From NCBI RefSeq assembly GCF_004801315.1, contig NZ_SSNW01000017.1:1-64000 (forward strand): a stretch of DNA of 64,000 bases. The letters are read 5' to 3'. Shown here one piece after another: positions 23,396 to 33,302 of this stretch. The stretch is from Deinococcus sp. Arct2-2. Its GTDB lineage: Bacteria; Deinococcota; Deinococci; Deinococcales; Deinococcaceae. The position numbers were made by a program, and so were the translations under genes. Every line of letters begins with the position of its first letter. Positions within the stretch are counted from its first letter, which is position 1. The notes beneath the pieces were generated by a model. That model searched no databases and had not been told where the DNA came from. It saw nothing but the letters and a program-made list of their open reading frames with translations.

Positions 23396-25296
23396 CACCG
23401 GTCGCCGGACTCTGTCCAGCATGTCCAGTACCCGTGGGTAATGCGCCCCTTGCCGAAGCCAGCGTGTTGCGGCAACGGACCGCCATACAGCAGCGCACGC
23501 GACAGGTACTTATTGAAATGCACGCAGTTGTGCTCGCGGTACAAGCAGCCCGCACAGCTGCTGCCGTCGTGGGCGCAGATCGGGTCATAAATGCAGTCGC
23601 GCCCCTGCTGCCCGGCCTCATGCAGCCACAGCGGCAGGCGCTGTTCAAAGAGGGTCAGCAGCCCACCAATCTTGCTCTCGGTAAAGCGGTTGGCATACAA
23701 CGCGAACGACAGCGTTTCTGGCAGCAGGTACTCGCCGATGCTCGACGATGCGTACCCACTCCACTCCATGCGCTGCAGCATGATGTGGCTGATGCTGTGC
23801 AGCAGCGTCTGCACCGCTTCCGCCGCGGGGGTTAACTCTCCGGGCGCGACGTTGGGATCCCGCAGCGCCGTTCGCCAAAGCCACGCCCAGGCGGCAGTCG
23901 AATCCGTCGGCGCCGGCCCAGTAACGATCTGGTTGCGAACCAGCCAGCTGGCCACCTTTACCGGATCCAGTTGGAACCACAGCGCTTCGGTTTCTGTGGG
24001 CAGGGTGTACAGAGGCAGTCGGCCGTCTTCGTCTGCCATGAAAGGGTTAACCGAGCTGCGCCGAGGATCCTTGGTCACCCGCGTGTAGCCAAACGCAGCC
24101 TGCGCGATAGGAAAGTCCTCCACCGCCTCGACCGTGCACAGCCCCAGACTCTGCATGGCCTTCTGGGCGCCGTCCAGGAACTCACTCCCCCGGACTGCCT
24201 CGCCGCGGTCCGTCAGGCGGTCTGCCACCAGCTGCGGCGTGGTCAGGCGCATGTTGTCGCGCAGAGCCACATGCTCGATCAAGCGCCGGGAAGGGGCGCC
24301 GCCCAGCGCCATCCCGAGATGGGTGGTCACCTGATTGATGGCATCCTGACCGGGAGGGTTGTTAACCTTATCATCGTACTGCTTCACCAACGCATTACCA
24401 GGATCCGCTTTACGAAGCGCCTCGACAATCTGGCGGTTCATTTCGTCCTTCGCGGCATTCCCCCCAACCCACTGCTCACGCTCGCGGGCCAGATCCAAAA
24501 CTTTCCCGTCCAGCACGCCCCAGGCGCGGGCGAGCAGCAGACTCTCGGCATCTGGCGTATCGCGCAGGCGCTGCTCGTCACTCTTGCGAAAATTGATGAA
24601 GGTCACGACCAGCGGGTTGTAGAGGCCCGGTTCGCCGGTGGGATAGACCCGCATGTAGCGCTCGTGGTTCGGCCGATTCTGGGTCTTGGCGTCCTCGCTG
24701 TACTCGCATTTGCAGGGCGTCATGCGCAGGGAACGAATCTGGCCGTCGCACTTCACACACACCCAGCGGGCAAGGGCTGTACGCCCTGGATCGTACAGCT
24801 TTGCCTCGGTTCCTCCGCAGCTGGGGCAACGTTCGTTGCGGGGAAGGTTGAGTTCCTGAATGCGCCCGCAGTTGTGTGCCTCGACGTAGCGCAGCTGCTT
24901 CATCGTGCCGCTGCACCCATGGCGGGGACACTGGGCGCGGCGACTCCCTTTGCGCTCCACGTCAGCGTACGCCGTCACGTAGCCGCATTTGCGGCACTGC
25001 ACGTTCTCCGGATAGGGCGTGAAACCCACAGCGCGCGGCTGCCCGATGCGAAAGCGGCCCACCCGCTTGGCGGGGTCGCGTACGTCCGGGAAACGGGTGC
25101 GGAAGGTGTCAGTCCACTGGCCCACGGCGTCCCCGATCGCGTCGAACAGCGCGATGTCGTTGAGGCTGTCTTCTTCTAGGGGGTCGAGTTCGATGGTGGT
25201 GACGCGGCACAGGCCGAAGTCGTCGTGGTCGAAGATCGCTTCCGGCAGGTACCGGTACAAGACCTGCGTCTGGCCGCGCTGAAGTTCTCTGGGCAT
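23395..25296 (-). CDS. drmB: DrmB-like DUF1998 protein of the DISARM operon
   Basis: The protein has 633 residues from the ATG at 25296, which has GAGG five bases upstream. Multiple zinc-binding pairs lie at residues about 95-195 (CRKCGY, CPRHGCSG, CPSCGG, CVKCDG). The DUF1998 C-terminal cluster is near residues 565-605 (CIYDPICAHDGSSCAGCLY, then HNCVHFN). DrmB works with the DrmA helicase; in published DISARM work the DrmAB complex binds DNA and has helicase/ATPase activity. The gap to drmA is 64 bp; overlaps drmC. Confidence 0.88.
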   Translation of the reverse strand: MPRELQRGQTQVLYRYLPEAIFDHDDFGLCRVTTIELDPLEEDSLNDIALFDAIGDAVGQWTDTFRTRFPDVRDPAKRVGRFRIGQPRAVGFTPYPENVQCRKCGYVTAYADVERKGSRRAQCPRHGCSGTMKQLRYVEAHNCGRIQELNLPRNERCPSCGGTEAKLYDPGRTALARWVCVKCDGQIRSLRMTPCKCEYSEDAKTQNRPNHERYMRVYPTGEPGLYNPLVVTFINFRKSDEQRLRDTPDAESLLLARAWGVLDGKVLDLAREREQWVGGNAAKDEMNRQIVEALRKADPGNALVKQYDDKVNNPPGQDAINQVTTHLGMALGGAPSRRLIEHVALRDNMRLTTPQLVADRLTDRGEAVRGSEFLDGAQKAMQSLGLCTVEAVEDFPIAQAAFGYTRVTKDPRRSSVNPFMADEDGRLPLYTLPTETEALWFQLDPVKVASWLVRNQIVTGPAPTDSTAAWAWLWRTALRDPNVAPGELTPAAEAVQTLLHSISHIMLQRMEWSGYASSSIGEYLLPETLSFALYANRFTESKIGGLLTLFEQRLPLWLHEAGQQGRDCIYDPICAHDGSSCAGCLYREHNCVHFNKYLSRALLYGGPLPQHAGFGKGRITHGYWTCWTESGDR

Positions 25297-25360
25297 GAAG
25301 TCCTCAAAATGGGCAGATCTTCCGGGGGTGGCTGGCTCGGCCTCTCCCCCGGGGGAAGGG

Positions 25361-28300
25361 TTATTTACCGGAGTGCTCGAACCAGTCCAGCGTGTCGTAG
25401 GGGACGCTATCGGGGCGGAATGGAATGGAACGTTCCACATCGCGCAGACTCGTCATCGGCTTTGGATTGAGCGCGTCTCCCAGGTTCTGGCGTGCGGCCG
25501 TCTTGGTGTGCTGCACCAGGCGGGCATGCAGCAGCCTGTAGGCATCATCAATCAGTGCAACCTGGCCAGACTCAAGCTCTGCGTCGTAGTTGCCGTCACC
25601 GAGCGCCTGGGCGCCGCGCAGGTGGTTGGTGATCCACAGGTGCGCGCCGCCGGGTGCCAGTGGCCGGTCAAGCCATTTCAGCGCCTGGGTGACGTTCTTG
25701 AGCTGCGTCATCCTCCCATTCTGTGGCTTGTCCTTTTCGGTGGGCATGGCCAGGCCGTAGATCAGCCCCGCGACGGTGCCGCTGAGGGTGCGGCGCAGCG
25801 CCTGCTTGGCAAAGCGGTTGACCGGCACCGGCGTAACCATGCGGTCCAGGTGCTGGTGGTATTCCTGAAAACGGCTGTAGATGCTGGAGGCCCGCAGATT
25901 GCGCACCGGCAGCACGACCACCACCAGGCCGACTTTCTTGCGGCCGCTGCGGCTGGAAGCCTGGATATATTCGGCTGTCTCGGCGGGATACTTTTCCATC
26001 ACCATCAGGTTGCAACGCTCCAGGTCGACTCCGTGGCTGATCACGTTGGTGGCGACCAACGCATCGACGTGCAACGCGGACTTCCAGTCCCCCGGGCTTT
26101 CAATCTCCTCGATTACCCCTGCGATTTCCCCGGTGCTCGACCGCCCCGAGAGATAGCGGACGCCCAGATCCCGCGCGCCATTCAGAATTTCCTTGCTGGC
26201 GTCGTTCAGGAAGTCCTTGACGCGGGTGCCACCGGTGAGGCTGGCCACATAGGTCAGCGACATGGAGTAATAGTGCCGCAGTGCGGCGAGCTCCTCGGGC
26301 GTGGTCGTCTCCTTGAGCGCCGCGAGGGTGGCTGCCTCTTCCTCGAACAGCTTCGTGACGGTTGAATTCAGAATTCGCGCGCAGCGAGCGGCCGCTTCCG
26401 TGGAAAGCCCACTGGGCCGGAATGCCACGAATACGCGTGCTGTCTTGGCCACGCCCGGCGCGGTCTCCTCGATCTTGGCGTAGAAATTCTCGTGCCGCTT
26501 GTAGCCGCGGCTCGGAAAGCGCCGGGCATCCCGGACTCCATACAGGTGCCGGGTCTGGTGCTCAAAGCCCTCAATGGTGGCTGTGGCAGCAATGACCTTG
26601 GACTTTTTACCGCCGGCTTGCTCTTCGCAATAGCGAATCAAAGTCTCGTAATGGCCGGCGAAGGCGCCAAGCTCTTCTTGCAGCAGGTGCAACTCATCTT
26701 GCAAGTGCAAGGTCGGCGAGGGGTCCTTGGGTTGAATCAGGGGCAGCTTAGCGATGTCCTGCATCTTGAGGGTGCACCCATAGATGCAGAAGTCGATGTT
26801 GCCGTAGCCGTGGGTCGGGCACTTCCAGCGGGGCCCAGCCCAGAGAATGCCGAAGCGCTCCTGCATGCCCAAGGTGGCCGCCTTGTCCACCGTGCCGACG
26901 ATCAGCGCCGGCAACGTGCGGTAGATCTCCGCGTCAGTGATCACCACGGGCAGGTAATACATGCACTTCGGGTCTTGACAGCGGTGGTAGAGCCGACTTT
27001 GCTTGGCGCGGGGCTCCATCTTTACCGTGCCCTTCCCCCCGCACTTGGGACAGTCGGCGATCATCTTGAATTTCTCGCAGCTCTCGGGCGTGGCGTGGTC
27101 CTTGAAGAACTTGTCGTCCAGTGTGTTCGGTGTGGTGCTGCTGCCCACAAAGTACCCAAGCAGCAGCTTGTCGTGCTCGCCCTGGATCCCCAGCCCGTCA
27201 AGCTCGATCTGCGCTTCATGAATCATCGTCACGGCGCGCTGCAGCTGCTGCACGCTGAGCATGCGCAGGGGGAAGCGCAGCCAAGCAGTGACTCCCATGG
27301 CCTTGCCTCGCAAACGGTCGTAGAGGATCGCGCAGCAGATCAGCCCCAGGTAACTCTCGGTCTTGCCGCCGCCGGTGGGGAACCACAGCACATCCGCGAT
27401 GTCGAGATCCCCGGTCCAGTCATGGTGTTGGCCCAGGTGATCTTCACCCCCAGACACGTTCTCCCGGAGCGCCAGTGCAGGCAGCTGCGTGACGATGAAC
27501 GCAATCTGGAACAGGCGCCACCGGTGGAACCCCTTTTTGGCTGCGATCCGCCCCATGACCCGGTTCATTGCCTGGAAAGCGCGCAGCAGCTCAGGTTGCG
27601 CGCGCAGCGCCGCGATGCCCGCGGCAAAGCGGTGCACTTCCCCCTGGAACCTCTCAAAGTCAGTCTGGCATTCAATGAGTTCTTCCGGCGTCAGGCCTTC
27701 GCTGTTCGTGCCCAGCACTTTGTCCTGCCAGTGCGTGACCTCGGCCTCCATCGCCGCGTAAATTTCGGCAAGCACGTCGAAGGTGTCTTCAGCAAAGCGG
27801 CCGAACTCGGTCGGCAGATGATCTTTGGTGGTCAGCCGGGGTTGGTCGAAACGCGCCAGGGCGTGGGTCTCGAAGCGCCCGGTCTGCTGGTCGATGGTCA
27901 CGGACGTGTTGTGCCCGACTCCCCAGACCCGGCGGTCGTACTGGTAGTCGCGGGGAATGGGCAGGATCTCGATCGGGGCGACCGTTCCCTGGGTTACGTC
28001 CCCCCACAACCGTGCGTCAGCCAGGATATTGACGTTGTCCTGGGTTCGGATTTGGTCGTTGCGCAGCGTATCGTTGGACAGGTAGAGGCTGACCCGCACG
28101 TTGCCGTTCGCCTGGGGCTCGGTCCGGATCATCAGAGAGGCTTGGAGCGCTGGATCCGGTCGACCGGGCTTCTTGTCCCGCATGTGAGCGGCGATGAACT
28201 GCTCGAAGGCCTTCTCGTCTTTCAGATCGGCCTCGGTCAGCTGCGCACCAGCGCGGGTGGCCATTGTGTTCTCCGGGGCTGGCCGGTCGACCAGGCCGCG

Positions 28301-29011
28301 GGTGATGGCGTCGTCCAGGGCAGTCTGAATTCGGCCAGCGTCCCGCTGCTCGGTCATTTTGGTCGCGTCCAGCGTGAAGGTCAGGTTCTCGAGCTGCACC
28401 GCGTTGCGCCGCAGAGCGTAGGCCAGGGTCATCGCCGTCTCCGACTGCTTGCCGCGCTTCCCTGTCGGCACTGGAGTAGGGGGCGGTGGGGCTTTCGGGG
28501 CGGTGCCCGGCCGGTAAGTGCCGCCGAGAGACTCGAGCTGCTGGCGGTAAGTTGGCAGGTGCGTGGTGTAAAAGGCGAAGGACAGGTTCACTGTGATGCT
28601 GACCTTCCCGTCCACAGGGGTGAGCATCAGCTCGCACCCCAGTGCCGAGGGGGGGCGGCGCGGCACATCCTGGTCGTCCACCCGCTCCACCGGAGCTCGG
28701 CGCGCCTCCGGCTCCTCGTCGTCTGCTTCCCCGCTGGTCCCTGTCCTGGAATTGGGTGCCGCGACGGGAACCGCTCTGGCCACTTTCGGCGGGGCTGCCG
28801 GGCTTTCGCCCTCAGCCATCTCCCCGGCATCGAGAGGCTCCGCCTCATCAGGATTGCGCCAGGGCGCCAGAACACCAAGATGGCACTCGTCGATGGGAAG
28901 GCGGTTGACCAGGGTCAGTTCTTCCCGGCCAGCGAGCCGGCGTTCCAGGCGGTTGATAAAGTGATTGACGATCTCGATTTCCTGTGGGTAACGGGTGGGG
29001 GGAGCGCTCAC
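25361..29011 (-). CDS. drmA: DrmA-like superfamily 2 helicase of the DISARM operon
   Basis: The protein has 1,216 residues from a GTG at 29011 with AAGGAG seven bases upstream; an earlier TTG at 29056 overlaps the previous stop but lacks this site. Motif I is FPTGGGKTESYLG (about 545), motif II is DELHLLQEELG (about 771), followed by KVIAATATIEG (motif III). The C-terminal helicase motifs are ATNVISHGVDLERCNLMV and QASSRSGRKKVG (about 1020). A zinc-ribbon (CPKCGGKGTVKM ... CQDPKCMY) lies between. The long N-terminal region with Pro-rich linker is typical of DrmA. It is the helicase that with DrmB recognises incoming DNA. Confidence 0.9.
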   Translation of the reverse strand: MSAPPTRYPQEIEIVNHFINRLERRLAGREELTLVNRLPIDECHLGVLAPWRNPDEAEPLDAGEMAEGESPAAPPKVARAVPVAAPNSRTGTSGEADDEEPEARRAPVERVDDQDVPRRPPSALGCELMLTPVDGKVSITVNLSFAFYTTHLPTYRQQLESLGGTYRPGTAPKAPPPPTPVPTGKRGKQSETAMTLAYALRRNAVQLENLTFTLDATKMTEQRDAGRIQTALDDAITRGLVDRPAPENTMATRAGAQLTEADLKDEKAFEQFIAAHMRDKKPGRPDPALQASLMIRTEPQANGNVRVSLYLSNDTLRNDQIRTQDNVNILADARLWGDVTQGTVAPIEILPIPRDYQYDRRVWGVGHNTSVTIDQQTGRFETHALARFDQPRLTTKDHLPTEFGRFAEDTFDVLAEIYAAMEAEVTHWQDKVLGTNSEGLTPEELIECQTDFERFQGEVHRFAAGIAALRAQPELLRAFQAMNRVMGRIAAKKGFHRWRLFQIAFIVTQLPALALRENVSGGEDHLGQHHDWTGDLDIADVLWFPTGGGKTESYLGLICCAILYDRLRGKAMGVTAWLRFPLRMLSVQQLQRAVTMIHEAQIELDGLGIQGEHDKLLLGYFVGSSTTPNTLDDKFFKDHATPESCEKFKMIADCPKCGGKGTVKMEPRAKQSRLYHRCQDPKCMYYLPVVITDAEIYRTLPALIVGTVDKAATLGMQERFGILWAGPRWKCPTHGYGNIDFCIYGCTLKMQDIAKLPLIQPKDPSPTLHLQDELHLLQEELGAFAGHYETLIRYCEEQAGGKKSKVIAATATIEGFEHQTRHLYGVRDARRFPSRGYKRHENFYAKIEETAPGVAKTARVFVAFRPSGLSTEAAARCARILNSTVTKLFEEEAATLAALKETTTPEELAALRHYYSMSLTYVASLTGGTRVKDFLNDASKEILNGARDLGVRYLSGRSSTGEIAGVIEEIESPGDWKSALHVDALVATNVISHGVDLERCNLMVMEKYPAETAEYIQASSRSGRKKVGLVVVVLPVRNLRASSIYSRFQEYHQHLDRMVTPVPVNRFAKQALRRTLSGTVAGLIYGLAMPTEKDKPQNGRMTQLKNVTQALKWLDRPLAPGGAHLWITNHLRGAQALGDGNYDAELESGQVALIDDAYRLLHARLVQHTKTAARQNLGDALNPKPMTSLRDVERSIPFRPDSVPYDTLDWFEHSGK

Positions 29012-29052
29012 GTAATTTCTCCTTCGGAAAAGTTGGATGGGCAGAGGGGCGG

Positions 29053-31368
29053 TCAAGCAACAGAAGCAGTGGGCTGCAGGCGTGTGACTTGCGTCACGCG
29101 GCGCAGTTCCACGGCTGCGAGCACTTCACTCACGTGTGCGTCGAGCTGGCGCGAGCTGTTCAGAGCGGCTTTGTACCCCTCGCCGGTGGCGATGGCACGC
29201 AGCACGGCGTGCAGCGCCCGACCGGCGGACCGGTTGCGGTTGCGCACGCCCTGGATCGCTTCGTAGGTGTGCGTGATCATGGCTTCGTTCGGGTACAGGC
29301 CGCTGCGCAGCGCAAGCAGACGCATGTGGGAAAAGCTCTGCGGCTCGTTGCCGAACTCGGTCAACCAGCTGCGCAGGGTGGTGTAGTGGACATCAAGGCC
29401 GTCTTGTTGCAGCGCCCGCTCCAGGGCGCGAATACTCGGGTACTGATCGAGCAGGATAATTTTGGCGTGCCGCCACAGCTGCAGGGCGATCTGATGCCCG
29501 CGCGAAGACCGTGCGTCAAGCACCTCCACCAGGCGTTCGAACAATGTGCTGTAAGCGTCGTCCACCATGCTGACGACGTGCATGCCTGCGGCTACATCTC
29601 TGGCACAGTGCCGAACCAGCTGCCCGGTATCGGGGTAGAACACGTCCACGATGCGTTTCTCAGGTAGAGTCTGCACTTCACCGTCTTCGTAGCGCACTGT
29701 TACCTGCCCCCCAGACATTTGCAGGGGCGAGGGGCGGATCCCCGGTGCGCCTGGCTCCAAGTCCAAGCGGCGCAGTTCAGCGCTCACGAGCTCGTCCATG
29801 TCCAGGTGCAGGCCCTGGGTCTCTACAGTCTGCAGGAGGCGAATCGGCTGACCATCCAGACCTTCGATGTGCAGTTCAGGGCGGGGCGAGGAAGTCATCA
29901 GGTCACCGGGGGGGCAGGTCATGCCCAGACACGTCAGGGTCGAGCGCAGGTGGTCGGTGGCTTCCAGGGTCTCGAGCTCCGCATAGCTGCGGTGGTGCAG
30001 ACCCTGCTCGAGCGGCACTTCGTGGGGGTAAAGAATGCTCTCTGCGGCGATGCTGGGATGGATGTCAAGGTAGCGCAGCGTCCCGTGGCGGTATCCAGGC
30101 AGGACACTGCGCCAAGTCTGGCCGGCGCTTGCACGGCGCGCTTCCTCACGGGCATGCAGGAACTCGATCTGTCCGCTGAGTTCGTGCCTGTCCAGTCCAG
30201 GAATAATGAGGGTGACGGCCCGACGCAGCAGCTCGGTCTCGGCCCGGCTGGGAGCGACCACGATCAGGGGCGGGCCAGGCTCGCCCAGCAGGGTCTCGAT
30301 CCGCTGCGTCAGGGCGTAGAGCTTCACGGGCTCCTGGCGCTGACTGAGAAGGTCGTAAGCTTCCTGCAACAAGGCCGTGAGCTGCGCCCAGGGGCCTTGC
30401 AGGGCGGCGTTGGGCAGGCTTATGCCCGTCAGCTGGTCGATTTGCTCGCGCAGCATCAGACCGCCCCAGCCTTTCCGGGCCAGCGCTTCGTACTGCAGCA
30501 GCGGCACAGCCAGCTGGCGCATTCGGTGGTAGATGCTCCAGGCGTCCAGCAGGGCGGGGGCGCTGCGCGCGAGCCCCATCAGGGTCACGAGCAAGCCGCG
30601 CACCTCAGCGAGCGCACGGTCGAATGCTGGGTCGTCCTGACACACGTAGAGCCGGCGCTGAGGGGCAACGGTGCTGGGAGCGGGACCGCGCAATTCCTCT
30701 GCCACGGCCTGCTGCGCGCCGGGGGACCACAGCCAGGTCAGGCGCGCGGCAGGGTTCCCCAGCTCAGCGAGAAGGCGTTCCCCGAGCGGCGGCGTGAGAA
30801 AGATCCGCAGGGCCGCGCCCCGCGTGGCGCGTTCCAGCTCACCCAGGCGAGAGAAAGTCCGTGGGTGCGTGGCGTCAACGATCACTGCGCCAATGTTGCT
30901 GGGGAGGGTCTCCAGGCGAGTGATCCAGCCAGGGTTGGCCACGATGACGTGGGGGCGGTCATCCACGACAGGGTGGTAGCGAGAGAACGATTCGACCGAC
31001 CAGAATTGACTGAACCGGATATCGCTGCCCTCAAGTTGCAGGTTCTCTAAGTGTTCGAGGCTTCCGGTGATGGCGTGGGTGACCAGCAACAGGTTGCCGT
31101 TCAGGCGCTGGCCTCCCAGGTGTTGGTGCAAGAAATCGGTCACCAGTAGACCGGTAGCGACGATCACGGCGCTTTGCGCTCCATCTGGCGGCATCACGAT
31201 ATTCAGCAGGGGCCGCTCCCCGGGGGGGCAAGTGAGCAGTTGGGAGGCCAGAACAGCCGTGGCCTTCTGGGCAGGCGTGGTTCCGCGCGGCAGGACCTGG
31301 TGGTGCAGCATGCCGCGTGCGGCGCTGCGCTCCATCTGCGCCAGCTGCAGGAACGCCCGCACCCACAT
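29053..31368 (-). CDS. drmE: DrmE-like large protein of the DISARM operon
   Basis: The protein has 771 residues; its ATG overlaps the methylase stop (TGATG). No intact helicase motif is visible, although the N-terminal 250 residues have an alternating hydrophobic pattern like a Rossmann/ATPase fold (LLLVTHAI, PHVIVANPGWI, GAVIVDATHPRTF). The C-terminal 200 residues are helical (RSSRGHQIALQLWRHAKIILLDQYPSIRALERAL), with an HTH-like segment. Position between methylase and drmA and size fit DrmE of class 2 DISARM, whose biochemical role is unknown. The assignment rests on synteny and length, not on a motif. Confidence 0.6.
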   Translation of the reverse strand: MWVRAFLQLAQMERSAARGMLHHQVLPRGTTPAQKATAVLASQLLTCPPGERPLLNIVMPPDGAQSAVIVATGLLVTDFLHQHLGGQRLNGNLLLVTHAITGSLEHLENLQLEGSDIRFSQFWSVESFSRYHPVVDDRPHVIVANPGWITRLETLPSNIGAVIVDATHPRTFSRLGELERATRGAALRIFLTPPLGERLLAELGNPAARLTWLWSPGAQQAVAEELRGPAPSTVAPQRRLYVCQDDPAFDRALAEVRGLLVTLMGLARSAPALLDAWSIYHRMRQLAVPLLQYEALARKGWGGLMLREQIDQLTGISLPNAALQGPWAQLTALLQEAYDLLSQRQEPVKLYALTQRIETLLGEPGPPLIVVAPSRAETELLRRAVTLIIPGLDRHELSGQIEFLHAREEARRASAGQTWRSVLPGYRHGTLRYLDIHPSIAAESILYPHEVPLEQGLHHRSYAELETLEATDHLRSTLTCLGMTCPPGDLMTSSPRPELHIEGLDGQPIRLLQTVETQGLHLDMDELVSAELRRLDLEPGAPGIRPSPLQMSGGQVTVRYEDGEVQTLPEKRIVDVFYPDTGQLVRHCARDVAAGMHVVSMVDDAYSTLFERLVEVLDARSSRGHQIALQLWRHAKIILLDQYPSIRALERALQQDGLDVHYTTLRSWLTEFGNEPQSFSHMRLLALRSGLYPNEAMITHTYEAIQGVRNRNRSAGRALHAVLRAIATGEGYKAALNSSRQLDAHVSEVLAAVELRRVTQVTRLQPTASVA

Positions 31369-33290
31369 CAGGTGATCCGCTCGCCCTTCAGGTCTTGCTT
31401 TTTAAGATGCACTTGGAAGATGGTGGCGGCCTGGCCCGGCTCATCCGCTGCAGCAGCCTCGGCGAGTGCCTGGCCCATTGCGACGAGCTCGCGGGCTTCC
31501 TGCCCTTCACCCGCGTGCACGACGGTGGGTGGCCCGCCGGGCTGGTCGTCGCGCACGCACTCGATCACCAGGTCGTGCAGCATGCCCTTGCCGCCCCGCT
31601 TGGAGTGGTCAGCGCTGTTCTCGGCGTGCGTCACGGCCAGGGCGCTGATGCGGAAGCCGGCACCATGCAGGGCGCTGCCCAGGGCGGTCCATGCAGCGAG
31701 CTTGCGGTTATGGAAAGTGAGGATCAGCCGTCCCCCAGGCTTGAGGGTGCGCCGTGTTTCTTTCAGGCAGGCCATGATGGCGTCTTGGTAGTGGTCAGCG
31801 CCCTGCTGACGAACTCGGTTCGGCACGGCTTCTTGGTGCTCGTCGTAGGCGGACAACGGCGTGTACTGGGCAAGCCAGAAGTGGAAGAGGCGCGCGAGCT
31901 CGCCGTACTGCACGTCATCAAAGTAGGGAGGGTCTGTGAGGGCTAAATCAATGCAGCCGTCCGGAAGGGCCTGCTGCTCGCTGCTGCCGATCGCCACGGT
32001 GAGCCCCCGGGGCAGGGTGGCGATGCGTTCCTGGGACTTGACCTTGAGGGCGCCGCCCGGCATGGTCATTTTTTCATTGCGCCATTCCAGCGCCTTACGG
32101 GCACCCTTGATGCGGCGACCCAGAGTGCCGCGACCCACCGGGGACAGCAGGTTGGTCTCGACCACGAAGGTGGTGTGCGCAAAGTGATGGTTGGCGATTC
32201 CCTCAAAGACCTTCTGGTGAAAACGGTCCCACCGGCAGAGATAGGCGGGCATCTCGGCCATGCCGATCACCGCGAGGGCCAGCCGGTCGCGGCAACTTGG
32301 CGAGACCTCGAGTGCGGCGACTTGCTTGAGCGCTTCAAGAATGGTCTCGCCCTGACGCCGAGTGTAGAGGTCTCCCCAGGTGTGGAAGCCAACGTTCATC
32401 AGACGGTTGGTCTCCTGCCCAGCCTGCAGTGGAACGTGCAGCGCAGTGGGCTGAGCCGTGGTCAGATCGGTGAGAGGATCACCGTCCTCGGTTAAGCGCA
32501 ATTTCGCGTGGGCACGGCCATGCTGGTTAAGGGCGACCTCCTGAACCAAGACTTCCTTCCAGCGCGGCGCGCGTCCGTAAAAAGCGGTGGTGATGGCCTC
32601 GTGCTTGCAGTGAACGCAACGCTTGAGGGTTGTGCCGCGCGTTTGCGGCTTATGAATCAGCTTGCAGGCTGGACAGGTGACCTTGGCCCCCTTGGTCTTC
32701 TGGGCGTGGACGTGTCCGCAGCCTTGGCAGCCGTAGAAGCCGAGCTGCTCGTTGGGGTGCCGTGAGGCCTTGGAGATGAGATGCTCGGGAAAGAGGTAGA
32801 CGTCCTTGGTGCAGGTGGGGCAGCAGCCGACGCGCACGCGCATCACATGCGAGAGGGTGCGGCCGTCCTCACGCTCGTAATGGCTGTTCAGGGGCTTAAG
32901 GCGCTCGAGCAGCAGTTGAGCGGCGGTGTCGAACTCGTCCAGCTCGGCAGGCGCCACACTGGTCATCAGTCCGGTGATTGGCCAGGGATACAGATCTTGA
33001 GCGTACATGCGCAGGTGGCGCCGGGTGGCTTCCACCGCGACAGTGCCTCCGCCGCTGAAGGGGTCAGACAGGCACAGGTCGCTGTTGCCGGTCGCCAGAG
33101 CAGCAGCGTCAATGATGGCCCCCATCAGGCTGTGGGGACGCCTGGCCCACCAGCGGAACACCGAAATAGAGGGGGTGTACTTCTCACGGTTCGACTGCTC
33201 CCGGGCCACAGCCGCCTCCACATCTTCCCAGACAATGTTGCCCAGGGTAGAAGGCGCAGGTAAAGGAACAGGTTGAGGAGCGTGAGTCAT
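31368..33290 (-). CDS. DUF1156-type DNA amino-methyltransferase of the DISARM operon
   Basis: The protein has 640 residues from the ATG at 33290 (an in-frame ATG at 33302 is possible). The N-terminus has the DUF1156-like HWWARRP-type stretch (SISVFRWWARRPHSLM), then SAM-binding motif I LSDPFSGGGTVAVEA, several zinc-ribbon pairs (CCPTC, CQGCG, CPACK, CVHCK) in the middle, and the catalytic motif IV ALTDPPYFDDVQYGEL (about 450). A late RTLKPGGRLILTFHN strand follows. DPPY indicates N6-adenine or N4-cytosine methylation, not C5. It should protect host DNA from the DISARM machinery. First gene of the operon; no separate strong promoter was identified. Confidence 0.85.
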   Translation of the reverse strand: MTHAPQPVPLPAPSTLGNIVWEDVEAAVAREQSNREKYTPSISVFRWWARRPHSLMGAIIDAAALATGNSDLCLSDPFSGGGTVAVEATRRHLRMYAQDLYPWPITGLMTSVAPAELDEFDTAAQLLLERLKPLNSHYEREDGRTLSHVMRVRVGCCPTCTKDVYLFPEHLISKASRHPNEQLGFYGCQGCGHVHAQKTKGAKVTCPACKLIHKPQTRGTTLKRCVHCKHEAITTAFYGRAPRWKEVLVQEVALNQHGRAHAKLRLTEDGDPLTDLTTAQPTALHVPLQAGQETNRLMNVGFHTWGDLYTRRQGETILEALKQVAALEVSPSCRDRLALAVIGMAEMPAYLCRWDRFHQKVFEGIANHHFAHTTFVVETNLLSPVGRGTLGRRIKGARKALEWRNEKMTMPGGALKVKSQERIATLPRGLTVAIGSSEQQALPDGCIDLALTDPPYFDDVQYGELARLFHFWLAQYTPLSAYDEHQEAVPNRVRQQGADHYQDAIMACLKETRRTLKPGGRLILTFHNRKLAAWTALGSALHGAGFRISALAVTHAENSADHSKRGGKGMLHDLVIECVRDDQPGGPPTVVHAGEGQEARELVAMGQALAEAAAADEPGQAATIFQVHLKKQDLKGERIT

Positions 33291-33302
33291 GGTGGTTCCC
33301 AT

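Noticed and set aside
26492..29266. Very long plus-strand open frame (about 924 codons) opposite drmA, and a similar one (39702-41654) opposite tnsB
   Set aside because: Antisense shadows of GC-rich genes: no family resemblance, no ribosome sites, and the minus-strand frames carry clear helicase and DDE motifs.
29053..31368. Calling the 771-residue protein an active helicase (DrmD-like)
   Set aside because: No Walker A, DExH or motif VI could be found, so DrmD (SNF2-like) is excluded; DrmE-like is kept by size and synteny.
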